In this document: piece by piece, positions 9,791-18,990 of the stretch
Numbering within the stretch: position 1 is the stretch's first letter
How the letters are laid out: each line of letters starts with the position of its first letter
Source of the DNA: CAVRTM01 sp963724015
GTDB lineage: Bacteria; Actinomycetota; Actinomycetes; Actinomycetales; Dermatophilaceae
Direction: 5' to 3'
DNA length: 64,000 bases
Assembly: GCA_963724015.1 (NCBI GenBank)
Contig: CAVRTM010000021.1
Location: 300,007 to 364,006, forward strand
Made by a program: the position numbers and the translations under genes
Notes under the pieces: model-generated
Databases searched by the model: none
What the model was told of the DNA's origin: nothing
Seen by the model: only the letters and a program-made list of their open reading frames with translations

Positions 9791-10735
9791 CGACGACGGC
9801 GCCGGCGCTCATGCGTGCGCTGGTCTTCACCGGGCCCGGGGTCATCGAGCTCCAGCAGGTGCCGGTGCCCGAGGCGGGCCCCGGCGAGCTGGTGCTGTCG
9901 GTCCGCGCTGCGGGGATCTGCGGCAGCGAGCTGCACGGCTTCCGCAGCGTCGGCTTCCGCCGCCGCCGCTGATCATGGGGCACGAGTTCGCCGGCGAGAC
10001 ACCGACGGCCGCCGCGTGGTGGTGAACCCGCTGGTGAGCTGCGGGGACTGCGACCTGTGCCGGCGGGCGCCCCCAGCTGTGCCGCGTCCGCGAGCTGCTG
10101 GGCGTGCACCGGCCGGGCGGCTTCGCCGAGCGGGTGGTCGTGCCTGCGGCCGCCGTGCACGACATCCCCGACGACATGACCTGGGAGACCGCCGCCCTCA
10201 TCGAGCCGCTGGCGAACGCCGTGCACGCGTGGCGGCAGGTCGGGCGGCACGGTGGCGAGCGGGTCGCGGTCATCGGGGCCGGCGCCATCGGCCTCGTGAG
10301 CCTGCTGGTCGCCCGCCACCAGGGCATCGGCGACGTGACCGTCGTCGACCGCTCCCGGCCGGCTGGAGGTCGCAGAGCGGCTGGGGCCACATGCTGTGCG
10401 ACGGAGCTGGAGGGCGAGTACGACGTCGTCGTCGACGCGGTGGGCTCGGCAGAGACCCGCGCGTCCGCTGTGCAGCGCTCCGTCCGGGCGGGACCAGGGT
10501 GTGGCTCGGGCTCGCCGAGCCGGACGCCGGCTTCGACGGCAACGACGTGGTGCGCGGCGAGAAGCGCGTCGTCGGGTCGTTCGCCTACAGCCCGTCGGAC
10601 TTCGCCGAGGCGGTCCGGCTGCCCCGCAGCTCGACCTCGGGTGGGCCACGGCGATGGCGTTGGAGGACTCCCAACGGACCTTCATGGAGCTCGCCGGGGC
10701 GCATCGACCCGGTCAAGGCCGTGATCCGGCTGTGA
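9787..10735 (+). CDS. Zinc-dependent medium-chain alcohol/polyol dehydrogenase (frame-disrupted)
   Basis: MDR-superfamily dehydrogenase related to sorbitol, idonate and threonine dehydrogenases. Visible in order across frames: ALVFTGPGVIELQQVPVPEA, AAGICGSELHGF (catalytic zinc Cys), IMGHEFAGE (zinc His), NPLVSCGDCDLC (start of the structural zinc Cys cluster), WETAALIEPLANAVHA, and the NAD-binding VAVIGAGAIGLVSLLVARHQ. The later part includes DVVVDAVGS and RVVGSFAYSPSDFAEA. It ends in VKAVIRL. At least five indels break the frame. The GTG start overlaps the RidA stop and the last codon overlaps the lactonase GTG. The context suggests oxidation of an aldose or polyol to the lactone or keto form used by the next gene. 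Confidence 0.8.
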
Positions 10736-11579
10736 GCGGGCTGGTCGGGGCCGACGAGCGTGCCGGTGCAGGCGAGCTGTGCGAGGGGCCGTGCTGGGAC
10801 GACCAGACGCTCGTCTGGGTGGACATCCTGGCGGGGCGGTGCACGTGGTCGACCCGGTCGCCGGCGGCCACGCGGTCCACGCCTCGGGCAGCCGGTCGGT
10901 GCCGTCGCCCCTCGCCGCGGCGGCTGGGTCGCTGCGGTCGAGCGCGGGTTCCTGCTCCTCGACGACGGTGGCAGCCCCGGGCGCTGGTCCCGGCGCCCGG
11001 CCAGCCCCGGCACCCGGTTCAACGACGGCGCCTGCGACCCGCTCGGCCGGTTCTGGGCCGGCACCTTGCTACGACGGCGCACCCGGGGGCCGGCGCCCTG
11101 TACCGCTCGACCCCGACGGCAGGTGCACGAGGTACTGCGCGGCGTGACGAACTCCAACGGGATGGCGTGGTCGGCGGACGGCAGCGAGATCTACTACGTG
11201 GACACCGGCCGCAGCAGCCTCGACCGGTTCGAGGTGGATCCGGGACCGGGTGCGGCGGCGCGACCGCCGGCCGTGTCAGCGTGCCCGTCGCGGAGGGCCT
11301 GCCCGACGGCCTCACGTCGACGCCGAGGGCCACGTCTGGCTGGCGCTGTGGGGCGGGGGCTGCGTGCGGCGGTACTCGCCCGACGGGCGAGCTCGACCGG
11401 TGGTCCGGCTGCCGGTGAGCGGTCACCAGCGTGACGTTCGGCGGCGCGGGCCTCGCCGACCTGTTCGTCACGACCGCCCGCGAGGGGCTGACCCCGACAG
11501 CGCGCCGAGCCACTGGCAGGCTCAGTGTTCGCTGCCGGCCCGGCGTCGAGGGGCGGCGCCCAGCACTTTCGCCGGCTGA
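10732..11579 (+). CDS. SMP-30/gluconolactonase/LRE family lactonase (frame-disrupted)
   Basis: Six-bladed beta-propeller sugar lactonase. Fragments in changing frames give the expected order: GELCEGPCWDDQTLVWVDIL with the metal-binding Glu, TRFNDGACDPLGRFWAGTL (Asn and Asp metal/substrate ligands), TNSNGMAWSADGSEIYYVDT (Asn and Ser-x-Asp region), the DAEGHVWLALWGGG blade, and VTSVTFGGAGLADLFVTTA, a typical late SMP-30 motif. It hydrolyses aldono-lactones to sugar acids, which fits its coupling to the alcohol dehydrogenase. The GTG start at 10732 overlaps the dehydrogenase stop. The end at 11579 is 32 bases from the end of the convergent PLP-enzyme gene. More than six frame changes. Confidence 0.75.
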
Positions 11580-11611
11580 GCGGGTGGCGCTCCGGGCCCC
11601 CCCATCAGGTC

Positions 11612-12893
11612 TCAGAAGAAGGTCCGGAGGACGTCGACCACCTGGTCGTGGTCGTCGACCAGGGGCATCCAGCGCCACTTGTCGAAGGTGGTGCACGGGT
11701 GGGAGATCCCGAGCTGGACGTCATCTCCGGGCCGCTAGCTCACAGCGGTCAGGGCCGTGGGGGCCCGAGGTGTTGGTCGAACAGCTGGCCGCCACGGCGC
11801 CGCGACGTCCCCGGCGCAGCGCCGGGCCGCGAGCACCACGGGCAGCCCGGCGTCCGTCGGACGACGTCCCGTCGGCCCGCGCCGATCGACGACGGTGCCG
11901 CGTTCGGGCTCGACAGCACCGGCGCGAGGACCTGGCAACGCCGGCTGCAGCGTGTAGCCCTCGGGCACCGCTCGAACGGCGAGAGTCGCGGTACAGACCG
12001 TGGTCGTGCGCCAGGTAGCAGCCGCTGCGCAGGACCAGCCGCCACGCGGGCTCGCCCGCAAGGGCGTCGACCACCGCGTCGAAGTACGCCGAGCCACCGG
12101 CGCTGACCACAGGACGCTCGGGCAGCAGCCCGCGGTCGAGGAGCCGACGCGCGAGGTCGCCAAGACGAAGACAGAACTCATGCGCCGCCTGGACCGTCAG
12201 AGGAGGCGTCGGCCGAACGATGGAGCCTTCGTAGCCGGCCACCCCGACGAGTTCCAGCGCGCTGGAGACGCCACCGCCTCCGCCACCCGCTGTGCCTGCT
12301 CAGGTGTACGGGCGCCGGTGCGCCCGTCGGCGTGGCCGAGCTCGATCAGGACACCCAGGCGCCGCTGCGTGCCCGCACCGCGGGCAGCCCCCACGAGCCG
12401 GTCGAGCCGGACCGCCCCCTCGACACTGTCGACGTAGCAGCTGGCGGGGAGGTGCTCGTCGTCCGCCAGTGTGCGACCCAACCAGGTGGCTCCGGCCTCG
12501 TCGACGACCTGGTTGGCGACAGAGCCCAGAGGCCGAGTCCGTGCGCCTGGAACACCCGCAGCTGCGCGACGGTGGCGACGGTGACCCCGGCCGCACCGGC
12601 GTCGAGCTGAGCCGCGACCACCTGCGGCGCCATCGTGGTCTTGCCGTGCGGGTAGAGGTCGACGCCGTGGTCACGGCAGTACCGCGCCATCGTGGCGATG
12701 TTGTGCTGCAAGGCCGATGCCCGCACGACGGCGCGAGGACTGCCCAACCAGTCGTCGGTGGCGCGGGTGCCCGACGTCGCGAGCTTCGCGGCTGTCGTCG
12801 CCATCCGGTGACGTGGCCCACCGAAGCCCTTCTCCTCGGGGCGGATCGGCAGGTGACGCAACGCCTCTACCCCGGAACGGTCACCGTAGGCAC
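11612..12893 (-). CDS. PLP-dependent D-threonine aldolase/D-serine dehydratase-fold enzyme (frame-disrupted)
   Basis: Fold-type III PLP enzyme. Near the N-terminus is LYPHGKTTMAPQVVAAQLDA, where the Lys of HGKT should form the Schiff base. Later come GVLIELGHADGRTG, an ERPVVSAGGSAYFDAVVD segment, and LRSGCYLAHDHGLYRDS. At the C-terminus, GISHPCTTFDKWRWMPL carries the His and Cys that bind the metal in D-serine dehydratase and D-threonine aldolase. The start is taken as GTG at 12893 because AAGGAGG lies five bases upstream; a frame change follows within ten codons, and others occur around 12500, 12230 and 11950. It could be an aldolase, a D-amino-acid dehydratase or an amino-sugar-acid lyase; the lactonase and RidA nearby favour a dehydratase/lyase. 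Confidence 0.75.
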
Positions 12894-12951
12894 TCCAACC
12901 TCCTTGACACCTCGCCCCAGCCCGAGCAGGCTAATGACAGCACTCCGAACA

Positions 12952-12971
12952 GTGTCCGAAATACCGAACAC
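12952..12971. promoter_or_regulatory. Operator between divergent PLP-enzyme and GH4 genes
   Basis: A 20-bp palindrome with arms GTGT/ACAC around CCGAAATACCGA, the best match to the site at 7474. It lies 59 bases from the PLP-enzyme start and 36 bases from the GH4 start, so one bound regulator could control both directions. No confident -35/-10 pair was found for either gene. Confidence 0.6.
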
Positions 12972-13006
12972 ACTTGCGCCTGGCTGGACAGACCCGGATG
13001 GAGTTT

Positions 13007-14322
13007 ATGACCACCATCGCCTTCATCGGCGCCGGCAGCGTCGTGTTCACCCGCCAGCTGCTCGCCGACCTCTTCGCGCTTCCCCGAGCTCGCCGCGCGA
13101 CCATCGCGCTGCACGACATCGACCCCGAACGGCTCGAGCACCGCCGAGGCATCGCGCGCCGGTCGTGGCCGAGCGGCGCGGCGCCCACCGACCATCGCCG
13201 CCACCTCGGACCGGCGCGCCGCCCTCGACGGCGCCGACTTCGTGATCAACATGGTCCAGGTCGGCGGCATCGCGGCGACCCGTCGCGACTTCGAGGTGCC
13301 CGCCCGTACGGGCTGCGCCAGACCATCGGCGACACCCTCGGCGTCGGCGGGATCTTCCGCGCGCTGCGCACCTTCCCCGTGCTCGCAGGCATCGCCGCGG
13401 ACATGCGCGAGGTGTGCCCGGACGCCTGGCTGCTCAACTACACCAACCCGATGGCGATGAACATCTGGTAGCTGTCCGCGGTCGCGCCCGCGGCTCAAGG
13501 CCGTCGGCCTGTGCCACTAGCGTCTACTGGACCGTCGCCGACCTGTGCGAGCTGGTCGGGGTCCCGCTCGAGGAGGACGACGCTACCGCGCTGCCGGGTC
13601 AACCACCAGGCGTGGCTGCTCCGGTGGGGGCACGACGGCAGGACCTGTACCCGCGGCTGGACGCCGATCGCCGCGCGACGCGGAGCTGCGGCGCCGGGTC
13701 CGGGTCGACATGTACCGCCGGCTCGGCTACTACCCCACCGAGACCAGCGAACACTCCTCCGAGTACGTCCCCTGGTACCTGCGCCACGAGCGCGAGATCG
13801 AGCGGCTCCGCATCCCGGTCGGCGACTACATCCGGCATCAGCGAGGAGAACGTCGCCGAGTACGAGCGCGACCCGCGCGGCGCTCGCGGCCGGCGAGCCC
13901 CTGCCGCTCGAGAGGAGCGCCACCGAGTACGCGCCGCAGGTCATCCACTCCATGGTCACCGGCACGCCCGCGACCATCCACGCCAACGTGGCCAACCCCG
14001 GGCTGATCGACAACCTGCCGCGCGGCGCCGCGGTCGAGGTGCCGTGCTCGCGTCGACGACGCTCGGCCTGCACCCGCAGGCGTGGGCGCGCTGCCGCCGC
14101 AGTGCGCCGCGCTGAACCGCGGCCTTCCTCGCCGTGGGCGAGCTGACGGTCCGGGCCGCCCTGGAGGGCGACCCGCGGCTGGTGCGGCAGGCCGCGATGG
14201 TCGACCCCGACACCGCGGCGACGCCTGCGCGTCGACGCAGATCTGGGACCCTGTGTGACGCCATGACCGAGGCCCACGGCGACCTGCTGCCGGAAGCGCT
14301 CCGGGCCGGCGCCGGGGCCTAG
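13007..14322 (+). CDS. Second GH4 glycosidase (alpha-galactosidase/alpha-glucuronidase-like), frame-disrupted
   Basis: The N-terminus MTTIAFIGAGSVVFTRQLLA is the GH4 Rossmann motif. Then follow TIGDTLGVGGIFRALRTFPV, LLNYTNPMAMNIW, CHSVYWT-like sequence in a broken stretch, the NHQAWLLRW region, ETSEHSSEYVPWYLRHEREI, and NVANPGLIDNLPRGAAVEVP. The C-terminus is DAMTEAHGDLLPEALRAGAG. An in-frame TAG at about 13469 and several frame changes interrupt reading, but all domains are present and in order. The ATG at 13007 has a GGATGGAG site. It differs clearly from the first GH4 copy, so it is a paralogue with its own substrate and not a recent duplicate. It converges on the oxygenase gene ending at 14356. 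Confidence 0.8.
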
Positions 14323-14355
14323 CCGGCCCAGGAGCGGGCCGCTGCTCCGGGCGGG

Positions 14356-15089
14356 TCACCCAGGGAACCGGTCCTGGTTCACCGTGCCGAGGCGCGCGGG
14401 GTAGTAGGTGTAGATGATGGCCCGCCGTGGGACCCGGCCCCGGTTGAGGTCGGAGTGGTGCAGCAGGTAGGAGTCGAAGACGATCACGTCGCCGGCCTGG
14501 AGGGGGACCGGGACAGCCTGGTCCGCGTCGATGGAGGACGGGTCCACCTCGAAGTGGCCGGTGCCGCGGAAGGGGTAGATCGTGCGGTCGCGGTGACTGC
14601 CCGGGATGACCTGCAGACAGCCGTTCGCCAGGTCTGCGTCGTCGAGGTACACGAAGCACGTGGCGAGCTCGTCGGTGTGCGCACGCCAGCAGCAGGACCA
14701 GTCCTGGTGCCACGGGTAGGGGGAGCCTCCCGGGAGCTCGAGGTTAGCTTGTCCTCGAAGAGTCCGACCTCCCCGTCGAAGATGGCGCGGGCGGGGCCGG
14801 CTACCGCCTCGTGCCGGGCAAGGTCGGTGAAGAACGGGCTGAGGTCAGAGATCGGCTCGATCTTGCGGATGACGTCGTCCATGCCCGAGCGGTGCTCGGG
14901 GTCCAGGTGGTCGGTCTCCAGCTCGAGGCGCGGAGCGAAGCGGGACCGGTCGCTGTCGCACAGCGCAATCAGCCGCTCTGACTCTCGGCGCGCCTGGTCG
15001 CACAGCTCCGGGTCCAGGACGCCGCGGAGGACGGCATAGCCGTCCCTGCGGTAGGTCTCGACGTCGAAGGTGGTGGCGGTCGAGGTCAT
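14356..15089 (-). CDS. Phytanoyl-CoA dioxygenase (PhyH)-family Fe(II)/2-oxoglutarate oxygenase (one frameshift)
   Basis: About 245 residues. The N-terminal part has DVETYRRDGYAVLRGVLDPE, typical of PhyH proteins. After one frame change near 14744 the core reads YPWHQDWSCCW, with the His-x-Asp iron ligands, then LDDADLANGCLQVIPGSHRD and AGDVIVFDSYLLHHSDLNRG, which supplies the distal iron His and the 2-oxoglutarate Arg. Fold and ligands are thus complete. The ATG overlaps the stop of the SIS-domain gene (ATGA), making this the last gene of the sugar-importer operon that starts with the binding protein at 20346. A small-molecule hydroxylation role is likely; the substrate cannot be told from sequence. 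Confidence 0.8.
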
Positions 15090-16168
15090 GGCGTCACCGT
15101 TTCTGGGGGAGTCGTCGCAGGTTGCTGGGCGCGGAGGCCACCCTCGGCCAGCGTCTGGCAGGCGAGCGTGGCCATCGCGTCCGGGGTGCGGGGCGAGCGC
15201 GGCACGATGTCGGACCGGTCTGTCGCAGGGACGCGTCGGCGGTCGGGTTCGACCGTCACAGCGCGACAACCGAACGGGAGAGGTGGACGGGGTGGTCCGC
15301 GTCGCGGCCGGAGGCGGCAGCCCAGGAACGGCGGGCGTTGCAGCTTCACCAACTCGACGAGCGGCTCCGGACCGCCGTGCTGGATCCGGGCGCCCGTCTC
15401 CTCGATGGACTCGACCTGCTTGGGTGTGAGCGGCGTCATGGCCCACACCAGGGTGCCCGGTCCAGCGACGCTGATGGGCCCGTGGCGGTACTCGCCGCTG
15501 GCATAGGCCTCCGCCCACATCCCGGCCGACTCGCGGCACTTCAGCGCGGCCTCCTGTGCCAGGTGGGCCGCCCACCCGGTGGCGAGCACGACGAGCTGGG
15601 TGGGCCGGTCGTGCTCGACCGGTGCCGAGAGGGCTGCCGTGCCGGCCGCCAGGAGTGAGTTCCGGGCCGCGGTATCCTGCCCGAGCGACGCCCGCAGCAG
15701 GCTGAGCAGGGTGGTCGGGAACCGGGTCTGGACGACGCTGCGCTCGTCGGCGTAGCTGAGGTCGATGATGTGCGTCGCGCCTGCCCCGACCGGGGTGCCG
15801 AGCTCGCCGAGCACGGCGGTGACGGGGACGTCGGGGTCCAGCCGGGGGAGCGCCTCGACGACGTCGCTGGAGGTGCCGGAGCGGCTGATGGCGATGACCC
15901 GGTCGTAGGGCCGGACCACGTTGCCGAGCTCGGAGGCGATCACGGCGTCGGTGATGCCGTGCCCGGACTGCTCGCGCAGGGCCGCGTAGGCCGCGGCGAC
16001 GTAGTACGAGGTGCCGCACCCGAGGACGAGCACGCGCTCGCCGTGTGCAGGCAGGCCGGCGGGCCGCCCGTCGGCCTGGTGCTGGGCGCGCCGCCAGAGC
16101 TCGGGCTGGCTCGCGATCTCCTCGGTGGTCACGCGGCCCAGGGTGCTGGTGGCGGAGTCGTTGGTCAC
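15086..16168 (-). CDS. SIS-domain sugar isomerase/deaminase (AgaS/GlmS-C-like)
   Basis: Two tandem SIS (sugar isomerase) domains. The first reads RVLVLGCGTSYYVAAAYAAL, then DRVIAISRSGTSSDVVEAL (Ser/Thr loop that binds the sugar phosphate) and ERSVVQTRFPTTLLSLLRA. The second has QLVVLATGWAAHLAQEAALK, then SGEYRHGPISVAGPGTLVWA, the typical ExRHGP motif with Glu and His. The region from about 15345 to 15250 is out of frame with the rest and a pair of indels is likely there. It lacks the glutaminase domain of GlmS, so it should act as a deaminase/isomerase of an amino-sugar phosphate. GTG at 16168 overlaps the kinase stop by four bases. Confidence 0.8.
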   Translation of the reverse strand: MTNDSATSTLGRVTTEEIASQPELWRRAQHQADGRPAGLPAHGERVLVLGCGTSYYVAAAYAALREQSGHGITDAVIASELGNVVRPYDRVIAISRSGTSSDVVEALPRLDPDVPVTAVLGELGTPVGAGATHIIDLSYADERSVVQTRFPTTLLSLLRASLGQDTAARNSLLAAGTAALSAPVEHDRPTQLVVLATGWAAHLAQEAALKCRESAGMWAEAYASGEYRHGPISVAGPGTLVWAMTPLTPKQVESIEETGARIQHGGPEPLVELVKLQRPPFLGCRLRPRRGPPRPPLPFGCRAVTVEPDRRRVPATDRSDIVPRSPRTPDAMATLACQTLAEGGLRAQQPATTPPETVTP

Positions 16169-17225
16169 AGCGGCGTCCTCACTTTCTCGTTCGGGTCTAC
16201 GGGTGGGGTTGACGCGGCGGCCGGGGCTCGGCCGACAGGGACGGTCGTAGCGGTCAGGGTCGCCGCCATGGCGCTCGCCTCGGCATCCGTGGGCTGGCCG
16301 TCGACGCCTCCCGGCAGGCGGGTGGAGAGGCTGCCGGCGGCGACGGCGAGCCGCAGCGCTGCGCCGATGTCCCGGCCCTCCAGGCGTGCATGGAGGAAGG
16401 CGGCCGCGAGTGTGTCGCCTGCCCCGACCGTGTCCTGCACGGTCACCGTCGGTGCGGCGACGTGGATGGTGGCCTGCGCGCTGAGCGCGTACGCCCCCCG
16501 GTGGCCGCACTTGAGGATGACGATGCCGCCGGGTGCCAGGTGGGAGAGGATCCGCTCGGCAGCCGCATGGGCGGTGGCCGGTTCACCTCCGCCCAGGACT
16601 CGTGCGACGCCCATCGCCTCGGACTCGTTGCAGAAGAAGAAGTCTGCGTGGCCCAGCGCTTCCGGCAGGTGGGATCCCACTCCCGAGCGGGGTCGTCGTT
16701 CGGGTCGATCGAGGTCGAGATCCCGCGTTTCCTCGCCTCCGCCAGGGCGCCCGGCAGGCCCGCGACGGCTCCGGTGTGCAGGAACCAGGAACCGACGTGG
16801 AGGTGCCGCACGCCGGACGCCTGCCGCAGGTCCAGGTCATCGGCGCGCAGGTCGCCCATGACGCCCCGGTCGGTGAGGATGTGCCGGTCGTTGTTGTCCC
16901 CGCGGCGGACGAGGATCACGGAGGAGCCGGTGCGGCCCCCGGCAACCGTGCGGACCCGGTCCACGAGCACCTGCCGGTCTCGCAGCCGCTGAAGCATGAA
17001 GGCGCCGAACGCGTCGTCCCCGATGACGCCCACGAGACCGGTGGGCGTGCCGAGTCGGGCGAGGCCGCAGGCGGTGATGGCCACCGAGCTGCCGACGGTC
17101 ATCGTGGTGCGCCCGGTGAGGTCCTCCCGCTGGCCGAAAGTGAGGTCGGGGACCGCCGTCACGACGATGTCCGGGTTGACCTCACCGAACATCAGGACCG
17201 TCGGGTTCCCGTGAGGCGCGGTCAC
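16165..17225 (-). CDS. PfkB-family sugar kinase (one frameshift)
   Basis: About 352 residues of ribokinase fold. N-terminus VLMFGEVNPDIVVTAVPDLT, then a first PfkB region (VGSSVAITACGLARLGTPTG, VGVIGDDAFGAFMLQRL) and the second signature TVQDTVGAGDTLAAAFLHAR with the catalytic Asp. One frame change near 16675 joins the halves; FFFCNESEAMGVARVLGG is the conserved NExE-type loop. The GTG start at 17225 overlaps the permease stop. It probably phosphorylates the monosaccharide brought in by the adjacent importer, feeding the SIS-domain protein. Confidence 0.85.
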
Positions 17226-18037
17226 TTGCCCATCCCCGACGTCAGCCCGCGCACGAAGGTCCGCTGGGTCAGCAGGTAGAAGACGGCGACGGGAAGGATC
17301 GACAAGGTGGCCACGGCGAGCAACAGCGGCTGGTTGGTGACGTAGCGACCCTGGAAGAGCGTGAGCCCCGCCATCAGCGTCCGCTGGTTCTCGTCCTGGA
17401 GGAACACCAGGGCGATGAGGAGCTCGTTCCACGCCCACACCGCGTTCACCACGGCGATCGTCACCAGCGCGGGCCGTGAGATCGGCAGGACGACCGACCA
17501 GAGCGTGCGCAGCGGTCCGGCGCCGTCGACCGTCGACGCCTCGATGAGCTCCTTCGGCACGGACCTGAAGAAGTTCGTCAGGAAGAACACCGAGAAGGGC
17601 ACGAGCAGGCACGCGTAGAACAGGATCACCGAGCCGAGGGTGTTGACCAGGTGCAGGTTCACCATCGTGACGAACATCGGCAGGAGGAGGACGACCGGCG
17701 GCACCATGATCAGGCCGATGCTGCCGTTCATCAGCAGCCCGCGGCCACGGAACCGGCCGAACGTGATCGCGTAGGCCGCCAGCGCGCCCATGACGCTTGA
17801 TGCCGCGACGGCCAGGACGGTGACGATGATGCTGTTCATCGCCCAGCGCAGCGTGGGCAGGTCCACGATGGCCGTGACGTAGTTGGCGAACGTGGGCGAC
17901 GTGGGCAGCCCGAACGGGTGCTGCTGGTAGTCGTCGGGCGTCTTCACGCTCGTCACCAGCATGAAGGCCAACGGTGCGAGCGCGGCGACGGTGACCAGGG
18001 TGAGGAAGATCTGCCGGGGGATGAAGGACAGCTTCAC
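17222..18037 (-). CDS. Carbohydrate ABC transporter permease, MalG type
   Basis: Intact 271-residue permease with six predicted membrane helices, beginning with FLTLVTVAALAPLAFMLVTS. The EAA loop reads VPKELIEASTVDGAGPLRTL, the conserved cytoplasmic contact with the ATPase. The C-terminal tail GLTSGMGK is family-typical. The GTG start at 18037 overlaps the stop of the MalF-type permease, and its stop overlaps the kinase start, so the whole operon is probably translationally coupled. Confidence 0.9.
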   Translation of the reverse strand: MKLSFIPRQIFLTLVTVAALAPLAFMLVTSVKTPDDYQQHPFGLPTSPTFANYVTAIVDLPTLRWAMNSIIVTVLAVAASSVMGALAAYAITFGRFRGRGLLMNGSIGLIMVPPVVLLLPMFVTMVNLHLVNTLGSVILFYACLLVPFSVFFLTNFFRSVPKELIEASTVDGAGPLRTLWSVVLPISRPALVTIAVVNAVWAWNELLIALVFLQDENQRTLMAGLTLFQGRYVTNQPLLLAVATLSILPVAVFYLLTQRTFVRGLTSGMGK

Positions 18038-18990
18038 AGGGCACTTCCTGAGTCGTCGGGGCGCTGGCGCAGCCGCAGGTACGCCACGATGAGGACTGCG
18101 GCGAGGGCGAGGACGAAGACAGCGGCGGCGTTCGCCAGGCCCACCGATCCCTGCGCAAAGCCGTTCTTCCAGATGTAGTACTCCATGACGGTGGAGCTGT
18201 TGCCGGGGCCACCACCGGTGATGACGTAGACATAGGTGAACACCCACGACAACACCGTGATCGCCTCGGTGACGGCGAAGAACTCGATGGTCGTGCGGAT
18301 CTGGGGGATCTGCACCCTGGTCTGCAGCTGCCACCAGGACACGCCGTCGAGGCGCGCTGCCTCGGTCACCTCGTGCGGCAGCGAGAGCAGCGCCGCGAGG
18401 AACACGACGACGCCGAAACCCAGCTGCTGCCAGATGACGACTCCGCCGACCGACCAGATGGCCAGATCAGGGGAGCCGAGCCAGTCCTTGGCGAGCGCGC
18501 TGAGCCCGACGGCACGGAGGAGCTCGTTGAGGGCGCCGTTGTACTGCAGGAAGGCGCTGAACGCGAGGCCGACCCCGGCTGCGGGCAGGATGTAGGGGAA
18601 GAAGACCGCCCCGCGGTGGACGCGCCAGCCCCTCACTCCCTCGTGCAGCAGGACGGCGACGAGCAGGGCCAGCACCGTCATCAGCGGCACGGTGAGCAGC
18701 AGCCGGAGGTTGTTGGTGACGGCTCGCAGGAACACGTCGTCCGTCAGCAGGGCCTTGAAGTTGCCCAGACCGACGAACTGCAGGTCGTAGAAGGTGCCGG
18801 CGTAGAAGCTGTTGCGCACGACGGACACGAGCGGGAAGAGGAACCCGAACGCGAGGGCCGCGACCGCGGGCAGCACGAAGAGGTAGGGCCACCAGGAGCG
18901 GCGGCCGGTGCGAGGGGTCTTGCCCCGAACCGCCGCTCCCGTGTGGTCGCGTTCCAGCGCTGCCGGGTCCGGCGACCGGGTGGACGTCAC
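18034..18990 (-). CDS. Carbohydrate ABC transporter permease, MalF type
   Basis: About 318 residues and intact. A 30-residue polar N-terminus is followed by WPYLFVLPAVAALAFGFLF and further helices such as PYILPAAGVGLAFSAFLQY. The EAA motif is LPHEVTEAARLDGVSWWQLQ. GTG at 18990 overlaps the TGA of the binding-protein gene. It functions with the MalG-type partner at 17222-18037; the ATPase is not encoded nearby. Confidence 0.9.
   Translation of the reverse strand: MTSTRSPDPAALERDHTGAAVRGKTPRTGRRSWWPYLFVLPAVAALAFGFLFPLVSVVRNSFYAGTFYDLQFVGLGNFKALLTDDVFLRAVTNNLRLLLTVPLMTVLALLVAVLLHEGVRGWRVHRGAVFFPYILPAAGVGLAFSAFLQYNGALNELLRAVGLSALAKDWLGSPDLAIWSVGGVVIWQQLGFGVVVFLAALLSLPHEVTEAARLDGVSWWQLQTRVQIPQIRTTIEFFAVTEAITVLSWVFTYVYVITGGGPGNSSTVMEYYIWKNGFAQGSVGLANAAAVFVLALAAVLIVAYLRLRQRPDDSGSAL

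Noticed and set aside
12904..12937. A TTGACA-based promoter for the second GH4 gene
   Set aside because: TTGACA at 12904 has no good -10 at 16-19 bases, and the sequence doubles as the ribosome-binding region of the opposite gene.
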